Shown here piece by piece: positions 14,096 to 21,839 of a stretch of 38,567 nucleotides of DNA. Location: NCBI RefSeq assembly GCF_944391105.1, contig NZ_CALXSK010000041.1:1-38567 (forward strand), in the 5' to 3' direction. How positions within the stretch are numbered: the first letter of the stretch is position 1; each line of letters opens with the position of its first letter. The position numbers and the translations under genes were made by a program. The notes below the pieces were generated by a model. That model did no database searches, was not told the DNA's origin, and saw nothing but the letters and a program-made list of their open reading frames with translations. Origin of the DNA: an uncultured Victivallis sp. Lineage in GTDB: Bacteria; Verrucomicrobiota; Lentisphaeria; Victivallales; Victivallaceae.

Positions 14096-15286
14096 ATGTT
14101 GTTTGCGAGGTTGATTTTGACCGGTTTGCTGATTCGTCTGTTTGTGAAAAATCCCGATCAGACCTCCGACCAGAGGGTGCGGGAGTCCTACGGCATCCTC
14201 GGCGGTGCGGTCGGGATCGTCTGCAATGTGCTGTTGTTTATCGTGAAGCTGTCAGTCGGGCTGCTGACCGGCAGTATCGCGGTCGCCGCCGACGCGGTGA
14301 ACAATCTCTCCGACGCTGGTTCGGCGATGATTGCGCTTTTCGGGGCGCGCATGGCGGCACGTCCGGCCGACGACCGCCACCCGTTCGGTCACGGACGCAT
14401 GGAGTATGTTGCGGGGCTCGTGGTTGCGGTCATCATCATTGCGGTGGGGCTCGACTTCTTCAAGAGTTCGGTCGAGCGGATCTTCGAACCGGCGGAGGTG
14501 ACGCTCTCGGCGCTGCTCTTTGTGCTTGCGGCCTGTTCGATCCCCGTGAAACTCTGGATGTTCTTCTTCTACCGGACGCTCGCAAAGCGGATCGACTCCC
14601 CGGTGCTGCGGGCGACGGCGTTCGACAGCCTGAGCGATATTCTGACGACCTCGGTGGTGCTGATCTCCCTCTATACAAGTACGTTGACGAGTTTCCCCGT
14701 TGACGGCGTCGCCGGCGTGCTTGTCGCGGGGCTTGTGGTGGTCGGCGGGGTCAAAGTTGTCCGCGATACCATCAATCCGCTGCTCGGAGAAACTCCCGAC
14801 CCGGCACTCGTCTCGCGCCTGGTGGAAAAGGTCCTGGAGAATCCCGACATCTGCGGCATTCACGATCTCATGATGCACAACTACGGGCCCGGCCGTTATT
14901 TTGCGACGGCGCACGCGGAGGTCAATTCCGATGCGGACCCGGTCAGCATCCATGACTCGCTCGAAAACACCGAGCGGCAGGTCTCATGTGTTCTGCCGGT
15001 GCGGCTTGTCCTGCACTGCGATCCGTTTCAGAAAAATGATCCCGAGTACAAGAAGTGGCGGCTGGCCGCGGTCGGAACCGCTCACGAGTTCGATGCGCGG
15101 TTTCAGGTCTATGACTTCCGCATGGTGCGGACGCCGGAGGCGCTGCAGCTGCGGTTCGACCTGCTCGTGCCGCGCGACTGTCCGCACAACCCCGCGGAGC
15201 TGCGCGAGATGTTCCAGCGCAAACTCGCGGGGGAGGGTGGCGAACCGGTCAAGGTCGTGATCCGCATCGAACATGCGTTCGTCTGA
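14096..15286 (+). CDS. Cation diffusion facilitator (CDF) metal transporter
   Basis: Proton-coupled exporter of divalent metals such as Zn2+, Fe2+ or Mn2+ across the inner membrane. Of 396 residues, ~30-230 hold six transmembrane helices. The metal-site helices read DAVNNLSDAGS (helix 2) and RATAFDSLSDILTT (helix 5), so the site uses Asp and Asn rather than the Asp/Asp-His/Asp set of Zn-specific YiiP. HPFGHGRMEYVAGL follows helix 2. The cytoplasmic tail has the usual fold (GIHDLMMHNYGPGRYFATAHAEV), followed by ~100 extra residues resembling a second such domain (FDARFQVYDFRMVRTPE). The ribosome site is weak. Divergent from the antiporter, suggesting shared ion homeostasis. The metal cannot be assigned. 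Confidence 0.9.
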   Translation: MLFARLILTGLLIRLFVKNPDQTSDQRVRESYGILGGAVGIVCNVLLFIVKLSVGLLTGSIAVAADAVNNLSDAGSAMIALFGARMAARPADDRHPFGHGRMEYVAGLVVAVIIIAVGLDFFKSSVERIFEPAEVTLSALLFVLAACSIPVKLWMFFFYRTLAKRIDSPVLRATAFDSLSDILTTSVVLISLYTSTLTSFPVDGVAGVLVAGLVVVGGVKVVRDTINPLLGETPDPALVSRLVEKVLENPDICGIHDLMMHNYGPGRYFATAHAEVNSDADPVSIHDSLENTERQVSCVLPVRLVLHCDPFQKNDPEYKKWRLAAVGTAHEFDARFQVYDFRMVRTPEALQLRFDLLVPRDCPHNPAELREMFQRKLAGEGGEPVKVVIRIEHAFV

Positions 15287-15304
15287 CCCGCCCGGCTCCG
15301 GCCG

Positions 15305-16375
15305 TTACAGCAGGTCCGAGTAGGGAACCTTGAGGAAGAAGAACTTGCGGACTGAATCCAGCGCCAGATAAAGTTTCTCCTCCTTGTCGTCGGCAAAGCC
15401 GTGCGGATAGGCGACCTGCGGCAGCGCATCCCCGCCATCCCAGAAGCCCTGCCAGGTGTCCGGATTCTCCTTGTGGAGACGTGCGAGCGGAAGTTTCTTC
15501 GACCAGCTCTGGAGATTGTCGTCGCTGACCCAGATTTCGAGGAGGTCACGGGTGCGCGTTTCGGGGGTGCAGACGTTGTTCACGAGCACGTGGCGGCCGC
15601 GGATCCTGTAGATTACGAATTTCGTGCCGGGGTTCGGGATTGTGGACGGTTTCGCCGGGCTCCAGGTGAGGCCGGAATCGAAGCTGTCGCTTTCCCAGAG
15701 CACGGCTTCGGGGTGTTCGTAGCGGACGAACATTTTGAGGTGTCCCGGTTCGAGTTCGACGACCTCCGGTTCCCACGCGTTTCCCGGCGTTTCGACCGCG
15801 CCGTGCAAAGTGAAGCTCTTGCCGCCGTCGGTCGAGCGGATGACGCCGGAGGTGTAGCATGCGCCGGGCGCACCGTAACTGGTCCACTCTTTCCGCTGAT
15901 CGAGCCAGTAGACCGGAAAGAGCCAGCTGCCGTCCGACAGCACCTTCCCCTGACGCACGGAGAAGTTCGGCGGAACGCCGGGAATGCTGACCGGCTGCGT
16001 CCAGCTTTTTCCGCAGTCATCGGTGAAGGTCATGAACGCGCGCAGTTCGGCGTAAGTCGTTTCGTAACTGAAGGTCTGGAACACCGCGAACGGCCGTTCC
16101 CCCTCCGTGAAGAGTTCGGTCCCCCAGGTGCAGCGGCACGGATGTTTGAAGAGCAGTTCCGGTTTTGACCAGGTCGCCCCGTCGTCCGTGCTGCGGATGA
16201 CGGTGGCGATGTTGTCCGGATGAGGCTCCTGCGTTCCGCCGGTGTACAACAGCGAGACGATCGAGCCGTCCGGCATGCGGCGCGGTGTCGGTTCCCGCCC
16301 GAACAGAAACGGTTCCTCGGCCCGGAACATCGTGCTGACGGGATAGGCGAATTCAATGCGGTCGATCCATTCCAT
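15305..16375 (-). CDS. BNR/Asp-box sialidase-like protein
   Basis: A 356-residue predicted six-bladed beta-propeller of the sialidase superfamily. Four Asp-box-like turns are visible: STDDGATW, FTDDCGKSW, STDGGKSF and SDSFDSGLTW, in order along the protein. The segment FGREPTPRRMPDGSIV near residue 30 may supply part of the arginine triad. True exo-sialidases are usually secreted, but no signal peptide is present here, so a cytoplasmic role on an imported glycan, or a non-sialidase BNR hydrolase or lyase, is as likely. GGAG precedes the ATG. It is divergent from an AraC regulator, 108 bases apart, which probably controls it. The gene ends 18 bases from the CDF gene that runs toward it. Confidence 0.8.
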   Translation of the reverse strand: MEWIDRIEFAYPVSTMFRAEEPFLFGREPTPRRMPDGSIVSLLYTGGTQEPHPDNIATVIRSTDDGATWSKPELLFKHPCRCTWGTELFTEGERPFAVFQTFSYETTYAELRAFMTFTDDCGKSWTQPVSIPGVPPNFSVRQGKVLSDGSWLFPVYWLDQRKEWTSYGAPGACYTSGVIRSTDGGKSFTLHGAVETPGNAWEPEVVELEPGHLKMFVRYEHPEAVLWESDSFDSGLTWSPAKPSTIPNPGTKFVIYRIRGRHVLVNNVCTPETRTRDLLEIWVSDDNLQSWSKKLPLARLHKENPDTWQGFWDGGDALPQVAYPHGFADDKEEKLYLALDSVRKFFFLKVPYSDLL

Positions 16376-16416
16376 TTTTTTTCTCCAAATTTCAATTCCC
16401 GGTTTGCGTTATGAAT

Positions 16417-16445
16417 ATTATATGCTATTTTTCAACAGAAAACAA
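16417..16445 (-). promoter_or_regulatory. Promoter of the sialidase-like gene
   Basis: On the minus strand, -35 TTGTTT (16445-16440), 17 bases, consensus -10 TATAAT (16422-16417). The weak -35 and perfect -10 fit an activator-dependent promoter. Confidence 0.65.
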
Positions 16446-16449
16446 TTGC

Positions 16450-16467
16450 AGAAAAGCGACCTTTTCT
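16450..16467. promoter_or_regulatory. Perfect inverted repeat, candidate AraC-regulator site
   Basis: AGAAAAG-CGAC-CTTTTCT, seven-base arms with no mismatch, four bases upstream of the -35 of the sialidase-like promoter. It also lies 17 bases upstream of the AraC-type start codon. The position suits activation of the leftward gene and self-control of the rightward one. Confidence 0.5.
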
Positions 16468-16483
16468 TTCGATTTTCGACACT

Positions 16484-17359
16484 ATGAATGAATTTGGAGA
16501 CGAGCGCAAACAGACGCTCGATGGTGTGCTTGAGCCGGAGACCGCCGCGATATTGTCGCTCATCCTGCGCGATGTCGAGCCGATCGTGCTCGGAATCACC
16601 TTCTGGAAGTGTTTTCGGCCCTGGAGGGTTCCGGAGCGGAGGATCTGCGACAACTTCTTCTTCATGACTTTGTTCGGGGAGGAGGTGGTTTCGGTCGGGG
16701 ATGAGACGCGACTTTTCCGGCGCGGCGACGCGATGATCGTACCGGAATTCGTTCCGCACTCGTTCCGGCTCGCGGACGGCTGTGCCGAGTCGGGTCATTA
16801 CATCGCGCATGCGCTTTCGGAGAACGTGGCCGGACCGAATCCGTTCGCCGGATTCGCCTCGCCGTTTCTGCGTCCCGCGCATACGGAGGCGGTGCTCGGC
16901 GCTCTGGAGACGATCGTCGCGTTGCGCAATACCGATCCCGATGCGGCGGCCTCCGCGATGAAACAGCTCTTCAAGATGCTGATGTTCGAAGAGGCGCGCG
17001 CGGGGCGGTTCCGCCTTGCGGAGAAACGTTCTGCGGATGAGCGCGTCCGGCGGGCGCTCGCGTTCATCCACGCGAATTTCGCCGGGAGCATCGCCGTGGC
17101 GGACATCGCGGATCATGTTCATCTCGGGGAGGTTCAGCTCCGCAAACTCTTCCGGCGCGAAGTCGGGATGGCTCCCGCGGCCTATCTGCAGCGCGCGAGA
17201 TTGATCCATGCGGCGCGGCTGCTCGCACGCTACGATCTGCCGCTTGCTGAAGTGGCGGCGCAGTCCGGGTTCTCGAACGAATGCTACTTTTCCACCGCGT
17301 TCCGAAGCTGTTTTGCGCGGACTCCGGGCGAATACCGCCGCTACATCCGCCGCCGGTAG
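16484..17359 (+). CDS. AraC-family transcriptional regulator
   Basis: A 291-residue regulator. The N-terminal ~150 residues form a cupin-like sensor region (TLFGEEVVSVGDETRLFRRG, MIVPEFVPHSFRLADG), followed by a linker with a helical dimerisation segment. The last ~100 hold the two AraC helix-turn-helix motifs: IAVADIADHVHLGEVQLRKLFRREVG and the family signature region PLAEVAAQSGFSNECYFSTAFRSCF, ending TPGEYRRYI. It likely senses a sugar and activates the divergent sialidase-like gene. No Shine-Dalgarno sequence precedes the ATG; the leader instead holds the inverted repeat at 16450-16467. A weak promoter (TTGCGT, 16 bases, TATTTT at 16426-16431) faces rightward. The next gene converges, with its stop beginning one base beyond. 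Confidence 0.9.
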   Translation: MNEFGDERKQTLDGVLEPETAAILSLILRDVEPIVLGITFWKCFRPWRVPERRICDNFFFMTLFGEEVVSVGDETRLFRRGDAMIVPEFVPHSFRLADGCAESGHYIAHALSENVAGPNPFAGFASPFLRPAHTEAVLGALETIVALRNTDPDAAASAMKQLFKMLMFEEARAGRFRLAEKRSADERVRRALAFIHANFAGSIAVADIADHVHLGEVQLRKLFRREVGMAPAAYLQRARLIHAARLLARYDLPLAEVAAQSGFSNECYFSTAFRSCFARTPGEYRRYIRRR

Positions 17360-17360
17360 T

Positions 17361-18251
17361 CTAATTCGCGGAGGAGAAGAGCGAATGCGGCGGCAGTGCG
17401 ACGAGGCGGGAAAAATAGGGATTGCGCTCCTTCCCCCAGAGAAAGTTCGAGAGCTCGATCGATTTGTTGACCGGGAATCCGCCGTGCGTGACGGCGCGGA
17501 AGAACGTTTCGCGCCCCTCTTCCGGTTCGGGGCAGGGGAGCCCTTCGAGCCGGCGCAGCAGGAACGGATCGCGCAACCACCCGCGCGCGCACATGATCCC
17601 GGCGCAGTCGGGGAGTTCGGCCATCAGCGCGGCGGCATCTTCCGGGGTTTCCACGTCGCCGTTCAGCACGACCGGAACCGTTCCGGCCAGTTCGAGCGAA
17701 CGTTTCAGCCGCTCCTCGCGCCCCGGCACGGGAAGATACTGCTCCTTGACCGTGCGGAAGTGGACGAAGAACTTGTTGACGCATCCCGTCGCGGCGAGAC
17801 GCGGCAGAAACACCTCCTGTTCGGCGGGATCACTCCACCCGGTCCGGAGCTTGACTGAGAGCGGCCGGTCCGGAATCGCCGTTTTGACCGCTTCGATCAT
17901 GCGGATCATTCCGTCCGGGTCGCGCAGCGCGCCGCCGCCCGCGCCGCCGGAGGTGACCTGCCGGCTCGGACAGCCGAAATTCAGGTTGAACGTCTTCGCG
18001 CCGATGGCCGCGGCTGCCGCAGCGGTCGCCGCCACGGCGACGGGATCGTTCCCCATGAGCTGCAACGTCACGGGCTCCTCTCCGGCGAAGGGGGCGAGGA
18101 ACGCCTCAAGATGTTTCCGCTTCGGCACGCCGGTCACGCGCAGGAAAAATGTCATCCAGCGCCGCACGAGACGCAGTTCCGCCGCGGCCCGCAGCAGCGG
18201 CGAAGTCATGACCCCCTCCATCGGGCCGGGCCAGAATTCCGGTGTCTTCAT
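17361..18251 (-). CDS. tRNA-dihydrouridine synthase
   Basis: FMN-dependent enzyme that reduces uridine to dihydrouridine in tRNA loops, cytoplasmic. The 296-residue TIM barrel plus helical domain has PGPMEGVMTSP at the N-terminus, TLQLMGNDP, and the catalytic block NLNFGCPSRQVTSGGAGGGA (Cys94), which has the glycine-rich form seen in DusC-type enzymes. VKLRTGW, HFRTVKEQY with substrate and FMN contacts, and VVLNGDV follow, then MCARGWLRDPFL for the FMN phosphate. The start overlaps the stop of the upstream leftward gene by four bases (ATGA), so the two are translationally coupled. The DusC subgroup is a guess; Dus membership is firm. Confidence 0.92.
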   Translation of the reverse strand: MKTPEFWPGPMEGVMTSPLLRAAAELRLVRRWMTFFLRVTGVPKRKHLEAFLAPFAGEEPVTLQLMGNDPVAVAATAAAAAAIGAKTFNLNFGCPSRQVTSGGAGGGALRDPDGMIRMIEAVKTAIPDRPLSVKLRTGWSDPAEQEVFLPRLAATGCVNKFFVHFRTVKEQYLPVPGREERLKRSLELAGTVPVVLNGDVETPEDAAALMAELPDCAGIMCARGWLRDPFLLRRLEGLPCPEPEEGRETFFRAVTHGGFPVNKSIELSNFLWGKERNPYFSRLVALPPHSLFSSAN

Positions 18252-18949
18252 CGGATGCCCGGTCCGGCCAGCACCAGGGAGCGCAGTTCCCGCGGGCGGT
18301 AGACGATGTGCAGATTGTGGTCGTCGTCGATCCGGATCGATTTTACGCAGCGGTCGAATTTCCGGTAATCTTCATTTGCCTGCCCGGAGGTTACGGCATT
18401 TTCGCGGAATCGGTCGACGAGGAATCCAGGCAGTGTGATCGAGCCGGCGCGGGCGCGGGAGATGTCGAGAGTGAGGCTGTCGCCATCCTTCTCCGGTTTC
18501 ACGCTCATATCGGTCATGATGACGCCGCTCCACAGCCAGGTGAGGTTTGTCTGCACGGGAGCGAGAATTTCAAACCGGCCGTTTTCGTAACGGACATTGT
18601 GGTTTTTGACCCTGGCTTTATCGCTTTTCCCGGAAAACATGCTGCGCAGGTCGATGCCGTTGTCGTAGATGCGGATGAGGGAATTCACCTCTCCGGGCGA
18701 AAGGATCAGCTCGGACTCCTCCGGCGCACCTTCTCCGCTGAGCAGTTCATTGGCGAACCGTCCCATGAGTTTGGCCATGAGTTCGCGATCCTCCGGCTGC
18801 AGCGGATCGATCTCAAACTGCGGCACGTTGCCGAACAGCAGCCATGCGAGCCAGATTCCCGCCGCGAGAATGATCAGAATCACTCCGGATACGGCAATCA
18901 GAATTTTTCCGAAAACCCCCTTTTTTTTCTTCGGGCTCTTTGTCGCCAT
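18248..18949 (-). CDS. Membrane-anchored protein of unknown function
   Basis: A 233-residue protein, family not recognised. A Lys-rich start (MATKSPKKKKGVFGKILIAV) leads into one transmembrane helix (about 14-40). A predicted extracytoplasmic alpha/beta region follows, containing ELILSPGEVNSLIRIYDNG and ITLPGFLVDRFRE. This general plan (short basic N-terminus, one helix, then a lipid- or polymer-binding-like beta domain) recalls YpmS/DUF2140-type proteins, but similarity is weak. GGAAGGAGCGG precedes the ATG. It is the first gene of a two-gene operon with the Dus gene, overlapping it by four bases, although the two roles look unrelated. Confidence 0.7.
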   Translation of the reverse strand: MATKSPKKKKGVFGKILIAVSGVILIILAAGIWLAWLLFGNVPQFEIDPLQPEDRELMAKLMGRFANELLSGEGAPEESELILSPGEVNSLIRIYDNGIDLRSMFSGKSDKARVKNHNVRYENGRFEILAPVQTNLTWLWSGVIMTDMSVKPEKDGDSLTLDISRARAGSITLPGFLVDRFRENAVTSGQANEDYRKFDRCVKSIRIDDDHNLHIVYRPRELRSLVLAGPGIR

Positions 18950-18978
18950 GTTCCGCTCCTTCCGGTGTTGATGGTTTT

Positions 18979-19007
18979 AAGATACACGCGAAAGCGGCGG
19001 AACGCAA
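18979..19007 (-). promoter_or_regulatory. Promoter of the membrane protein-dus operon
   Basis: On the minus strand, -35 TTGCGT (19007-19002), 17 bases, -10 TATCTT (18984-18979). Next to it, at 19016-19044, lies a hairpin of CCGGAAAAGAT and ATCTTCTCCGG with one mismatch, between this promoter and the rightward one. Confidence 0.5.
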
Positions 19008-19048
19008 TTTTTTTTCCGGAAAAGATCAATGAAATCTTCTCCGGGATG

Positions 19049-19078
19049 GTGGCAGAAAAGTGGGAGACGGGTTATATT
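19049..19078 (+). promoter_or_regulatory. Probable promoter of the uap-ftsW-murG run
   Basis: -10 TATATT (19073-19078) with a weak -35 GTGGCA (19049-19054), 18 bases apart. The -10 and the CCGG after it resemble those of the rpe promoter. Confidence 0.4.
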
Positions 19079-19154
19079 GTATCCGGCGTCTTTTACGCCA
19101 CATGAATGTGTGTGAATGGAACGATCTTTTCATATTCGGGAGGAGCTTGGGATC

Positions 19155-20582
19155 ATGGACCGTTATCAGGAACTTTTGAAGAAAACCGCCGTCGCCGGTC
19201 AGGAGCAGCTTTTGCGCTTCTGGAATGAACTTTCCGCCGCGGAACGGGAGGAGCTTGCCGCTCAGATCGAGGCGATCGATTTCCCCGTCATGGCGAATCT
19301 GATCCGGGAGTATGTGCTCAATAAGCCGAAAACCGAGATTCCGGACGACCTCGGCCCGGCGCCGTATTTCCCGCTCGTTCCGCGCGACGCGGAGCAGGCG
19401 GCACTCTACGAGCGCGCCGTCCGGCGCGGCGTCGAGCTGCTCAAGGCGGGCAAGGTCAGCTGTCTGACCGTGGCGGGCGGTCAGGGAACCCGGCTCGGTT
19501 TCGACGGGCCGAAGGGAACCTATCCGATCGGCCCCGTGACGGGCCGTCCGCTGTTCCGCTATTTCGCCGAATCGATCCGGCGGGCCGGAGAGAAGTTCGG
19601 CTGTCCGCTCACCTGGTACATCATGACCAGTCTGCTGAACCGCGAGGCGACCGAGAAGTTCTTCCGCGAAAACAACTTCTTCGGGCTCAAGCCGGAACAG
19701 GTGTTCTTCTTCACGCAGGGGACGATGCCCGCGTGCGGTTACGACGGCAAGCTGCTGCTCGCGACGAAGTCGTCGCTTTCGCTCTCTCCGGACGGCCACG
19801 GCGGCACGCTGCTGGCGCTGCGCCGCTCCGGCGCACTCGACCGGATGGCGAAGGAGGGGGTCGATTACCTCTCGTACTTCCAGGTGGACAATCCGCTTGT
19901 GCCGGTGGTTTCCCCGCTTTTCCTCGGATTGCACGACCTTGAGAACTCCGAGATGTCCGCGATCATGCTGGCCAAGACCGGTCCGTTCGAGAAGCTCGGC
20001 AACTTCTGCGTCACGAAGGGGCACCTCGAAATCATCGAATACAGCGACCTTCCGGCGGAGCTCGCCGAGAGCCGCAATCCGGACGGTTCGCTGCGTTTCA
20101 TCGCCGGAAGTCCCGCGATTCACATGATCTCCCGTTCGTTCGTCGAGCATCTGACCGCGGGCGGCAGCCTCAAGCTGCCGTGGCACCGCGCGGATAAGAA
20201 GGTTCCTTACGTCGATGAACAGGGCAACCCGGTCAAGCCGGAGAGCCCGAACGCAGTCAAGCTCGAATCGTTCATCTTCGACGCGATGCCGCTGGCGAAG
20301 CGCACGATGGTGCTCGAAGGCGAACGGCGCAGCGTTTTTGCTCCGACCAAGAATCCGACCGGCGTCGATTCGGTCGAAAGCTGCCGCGAAATGCTCATCG
20401 AGCGCGATGCGCGCCGCCTTGAGGCGGCCGGAGTGAAAATTCCGCGTACCGCCGACGGGAAGGTCGATGCGAAGATCGAACTTTCTCCGCTGGCCGTCTT
20501 CGACGATGAGGACGCCGTCGCCTACGTGAAAGCGCACGGACTCACGGAGATTGCGCGCGGAGCGGAACTCTGCCTGGAGTGA
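19155..20582 (+). CDS. UDP-N-acetylhexosamine pyrophosphorylase-like nucleotidyltransferase (UAP1 family)
   Basis: Predicted to make UDP-N-acetylglucosamine (or a related UDP-sugar) from UTP and the sugar 1-phosphate. The 475-residue protein follows the eukaryotic UAP1/AGX plan rather than bacterial GlmU. It has a helical N-terminus, then the nucleotide loop TVAGGQGTRLGFDGPKGTYP (about residues 105-125), FQVDNPLVPVVSPLFLGLH, KTGPFEKLGNFC, the substrate segment IIEYSDLP, and SPNAVKLESFIFDAMPLA followed by FAPTKNPTGVDS. Each has a clear counterpart in UAP1. No acetyltransferase domain is present. The start at 19155 was chosen for the GGGAGGAG nine bases upstream; an in-frame ATG at 19116 lacks one. 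It leads straight into ftsW and murG, so peptidoglycan precursor supply is the likely purpose. UTP-glucose or other UDP-sugar specificity is not excluded. Confidence 0.87.
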   Translation: MDRYQELLKKTAVAGQEQLLRFWNELSAAEREELAAQIEAIDFPVMANLIREYVLNKPKTEIPDDLGPAPYFPLVPRDAEQAALYERAVRRGVELLKAGKVSCLTVAGGQGTRLGFDGPKGTYPIGPVTGRPLFRYFAESIRRAGEKFGCPLTWYIMTSLLNREATEKFFRENNFFGLKPEQVFFFTQGTMPACGYDGKLLLATKSSLSLSPDGHGGTLLALRRSGALDRMAKEGVDYLSYFQVDNPLVPVVSPLFLGLHDLENSEMSAIMLAKTGPFEKLGNFCVTKGHLEIIEYSDLPAELAESRNPDGSLRFIAGSPAIHMISRSFVEHLTAGGSLKLPWHRADKKVPYVDEQGNPVKPESPNAVKLESFIFDAMPLAKRTMVLEGERRSVFAPTKNPTGVDSVESCREMLIERDARRLEAAGVKIPRTADGKVDAKIELSPLAVFDDEDAVAYVKAHGLTEIARGAELCLE

Positions 20583-20594
20583 CGGAGGTCCCGA

Positions 20595-21839
20595 TTGAAG
20601 AGCTTCTACCTGAATGACGAGCCGTCCGCACCGGTGGAACTCGACACGCGTGAGAGCGCAGCGTCTCTCAACGCGATGCACGGGTTGCTGCTGGTTGTGA
20701 CGCTGATTGTGGTCTTCGGGTTGACAATGCTCTACTCGGCCAGCTACAACACCGACGGGCTCAAATATTTCCGCAACCAGATCATCTGGGCGGTGATGGG
20801 CGGGACGGGCGGAGCGGTCGCCTTCCTGATCGGGTACCGCAAACTTGCGTCATGGAGCACGATTCTGATGGGGGGGGCGTTTCTGCTGCTGCTTGTGGCG
20901 GCATTCTGCTTCCCCTCGATCAATGGTGCGAACCGATGGATCAAGTTCCGGCTGCCGGGGATGGAGATGACGCTTCAGCCCTCGGAATTCGCCAAGATCG
21001 CAGTTGCGCTGTTTGTGGCGAAATACTGTTCGGAGAACATCCGGACCTTCAACCATCTGCGCGGAAAACGCGGCATTCTGCCGCTTCTGGGAATTACCGG
21101 CGCGGTGGTCTGCGGAATCCTGATCGGGCGCGATTTCGGCACGACCGCGCTGGTCATGACCATGGCCGTTGCGATCGCGGTGATGGCGGGGTTGCGCTGG
21201 TACTATCTGGCGATTCCGGCAGTGTTCGCGGGGATGGCGGCGCTCTACGTGGTGCTTTTCGACTCGAACCGGCTCAGCCGGGTGACCACCTTTCTCCGGC
21301 CGGAGGAGACCCGTTCCGGAGGAGGGTATCAGCTCTGGAATTCACTGCTGGCATTCGGCTCCGGAGGCTGGACCGGGGTCGGATTCATGGAGAGCAGGTT
21401 GAAGCAGAAGTATCTGCCGGAGCAGCACACGGACTTCATTTTGTCGATCGTCGGAGAAGAGCTCGGGTTGATCGGAATGCTTTTTGTGCTGGCGCTGTAT
21501 GTTTGTTTCACCTGGTTCGGGCTGCGCATCAGCATGAATTCCCGCTCCCGGCTCGGGATGCTGCTCGGCTGCGGGCTCACGCTCGGGATCACGTTGCAGG
21601 CGGCGATCAACATCGCCGTGGTGACCGGAGCCGCACCGACGAAGGGGATGCCCGCGGCTTTCATCAGCTACGGAGGCAGCAACATCATGGCGAGTTTGAT
21701 CGCGGTGGGGATTCTCAGCTCCATCGCCTTCGACAACGTCTGTCCGAACTACAATGTGCAATATATGAGTGCGATTCGCTCGAAGCTGTGGTTTCTTCCC
21801 GGGAATCGCCAGTTCCGGAAGAACAGAGAGGAATCATGA
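20595..21839 (+). CDS. ftsW: FtsW/RodA-family peptidoglycan polymerase
   Basis: SEDS-family membrane glycosyltransferase that polymerises lipid II into glycan strands, working with a class B penicillin-binding protein. It has 414 residues with about ten transmembrane helices. Signature pieces are MLYSASYN after the first helix, NGANRWIKF, LQPSEFAKIAVALF, RDFGTTALVM, QQ-like LPEQHTDFILSIVGEELG, and PTKGMPAAFISYGGSNIM near the C-terminus. These fit FtsW better than RodA, and the adjacent murG supports it. It starts at TTG (20595), justified by GGAGGT five bases upstream and no closer ATG in frame. The stop overlaps the murG ATG by four bases. Confidence 0.92.
   Translation: MKSFYLNDEPSAPVELDTRESAASLNAMHGLLLVVTLIVVFGLTMLYSASYNTDGLKYFRNQIIWAVMGGTGGAVAFLIGYRKLASWSTILMGGAFLLLLVAAFCFPSINGANRWIKFRLPGMEMTLQPSEFAKIAVALFVAKYCSENIRTFNHLRGKRGILPLLGITGAVVCGILIGRDFGTTALVMTMAVAIAVMAGLRWYYLAIPAVFAGMAALYVVLFDSNRLSRVTTFLRPEETRSGGGYQLWNSLLAFGSGGWTGVGFMESRLKQKYLPEQHTDFILSIVGEELGLIGMLFVLALYVCFTWFGLRISMNSRSRLGMLLGCGLTLGITLQAAINIAVVTGAAPTKGMPAAFISYGGSNIMASLIAVGILSSIAFDNVCPNYNVQYMSAIRSKLWFLPGNRQFRKNREES

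Noticed and set aside
15287..15304. GC-rich stretch between the convergent CDF and sialidase-like genes, considered as a terminator
   Set aside because: No clean stem with a T-run can be drawn in either direction.
20852..21835. Upstream extension of the murG reading frame through the ftsW gene
   Set aside because: The extension is Arg/His-rich frame noise inside ftsW. MurG motifs begin right after the ATG at 21836, which has its own ribosome site.
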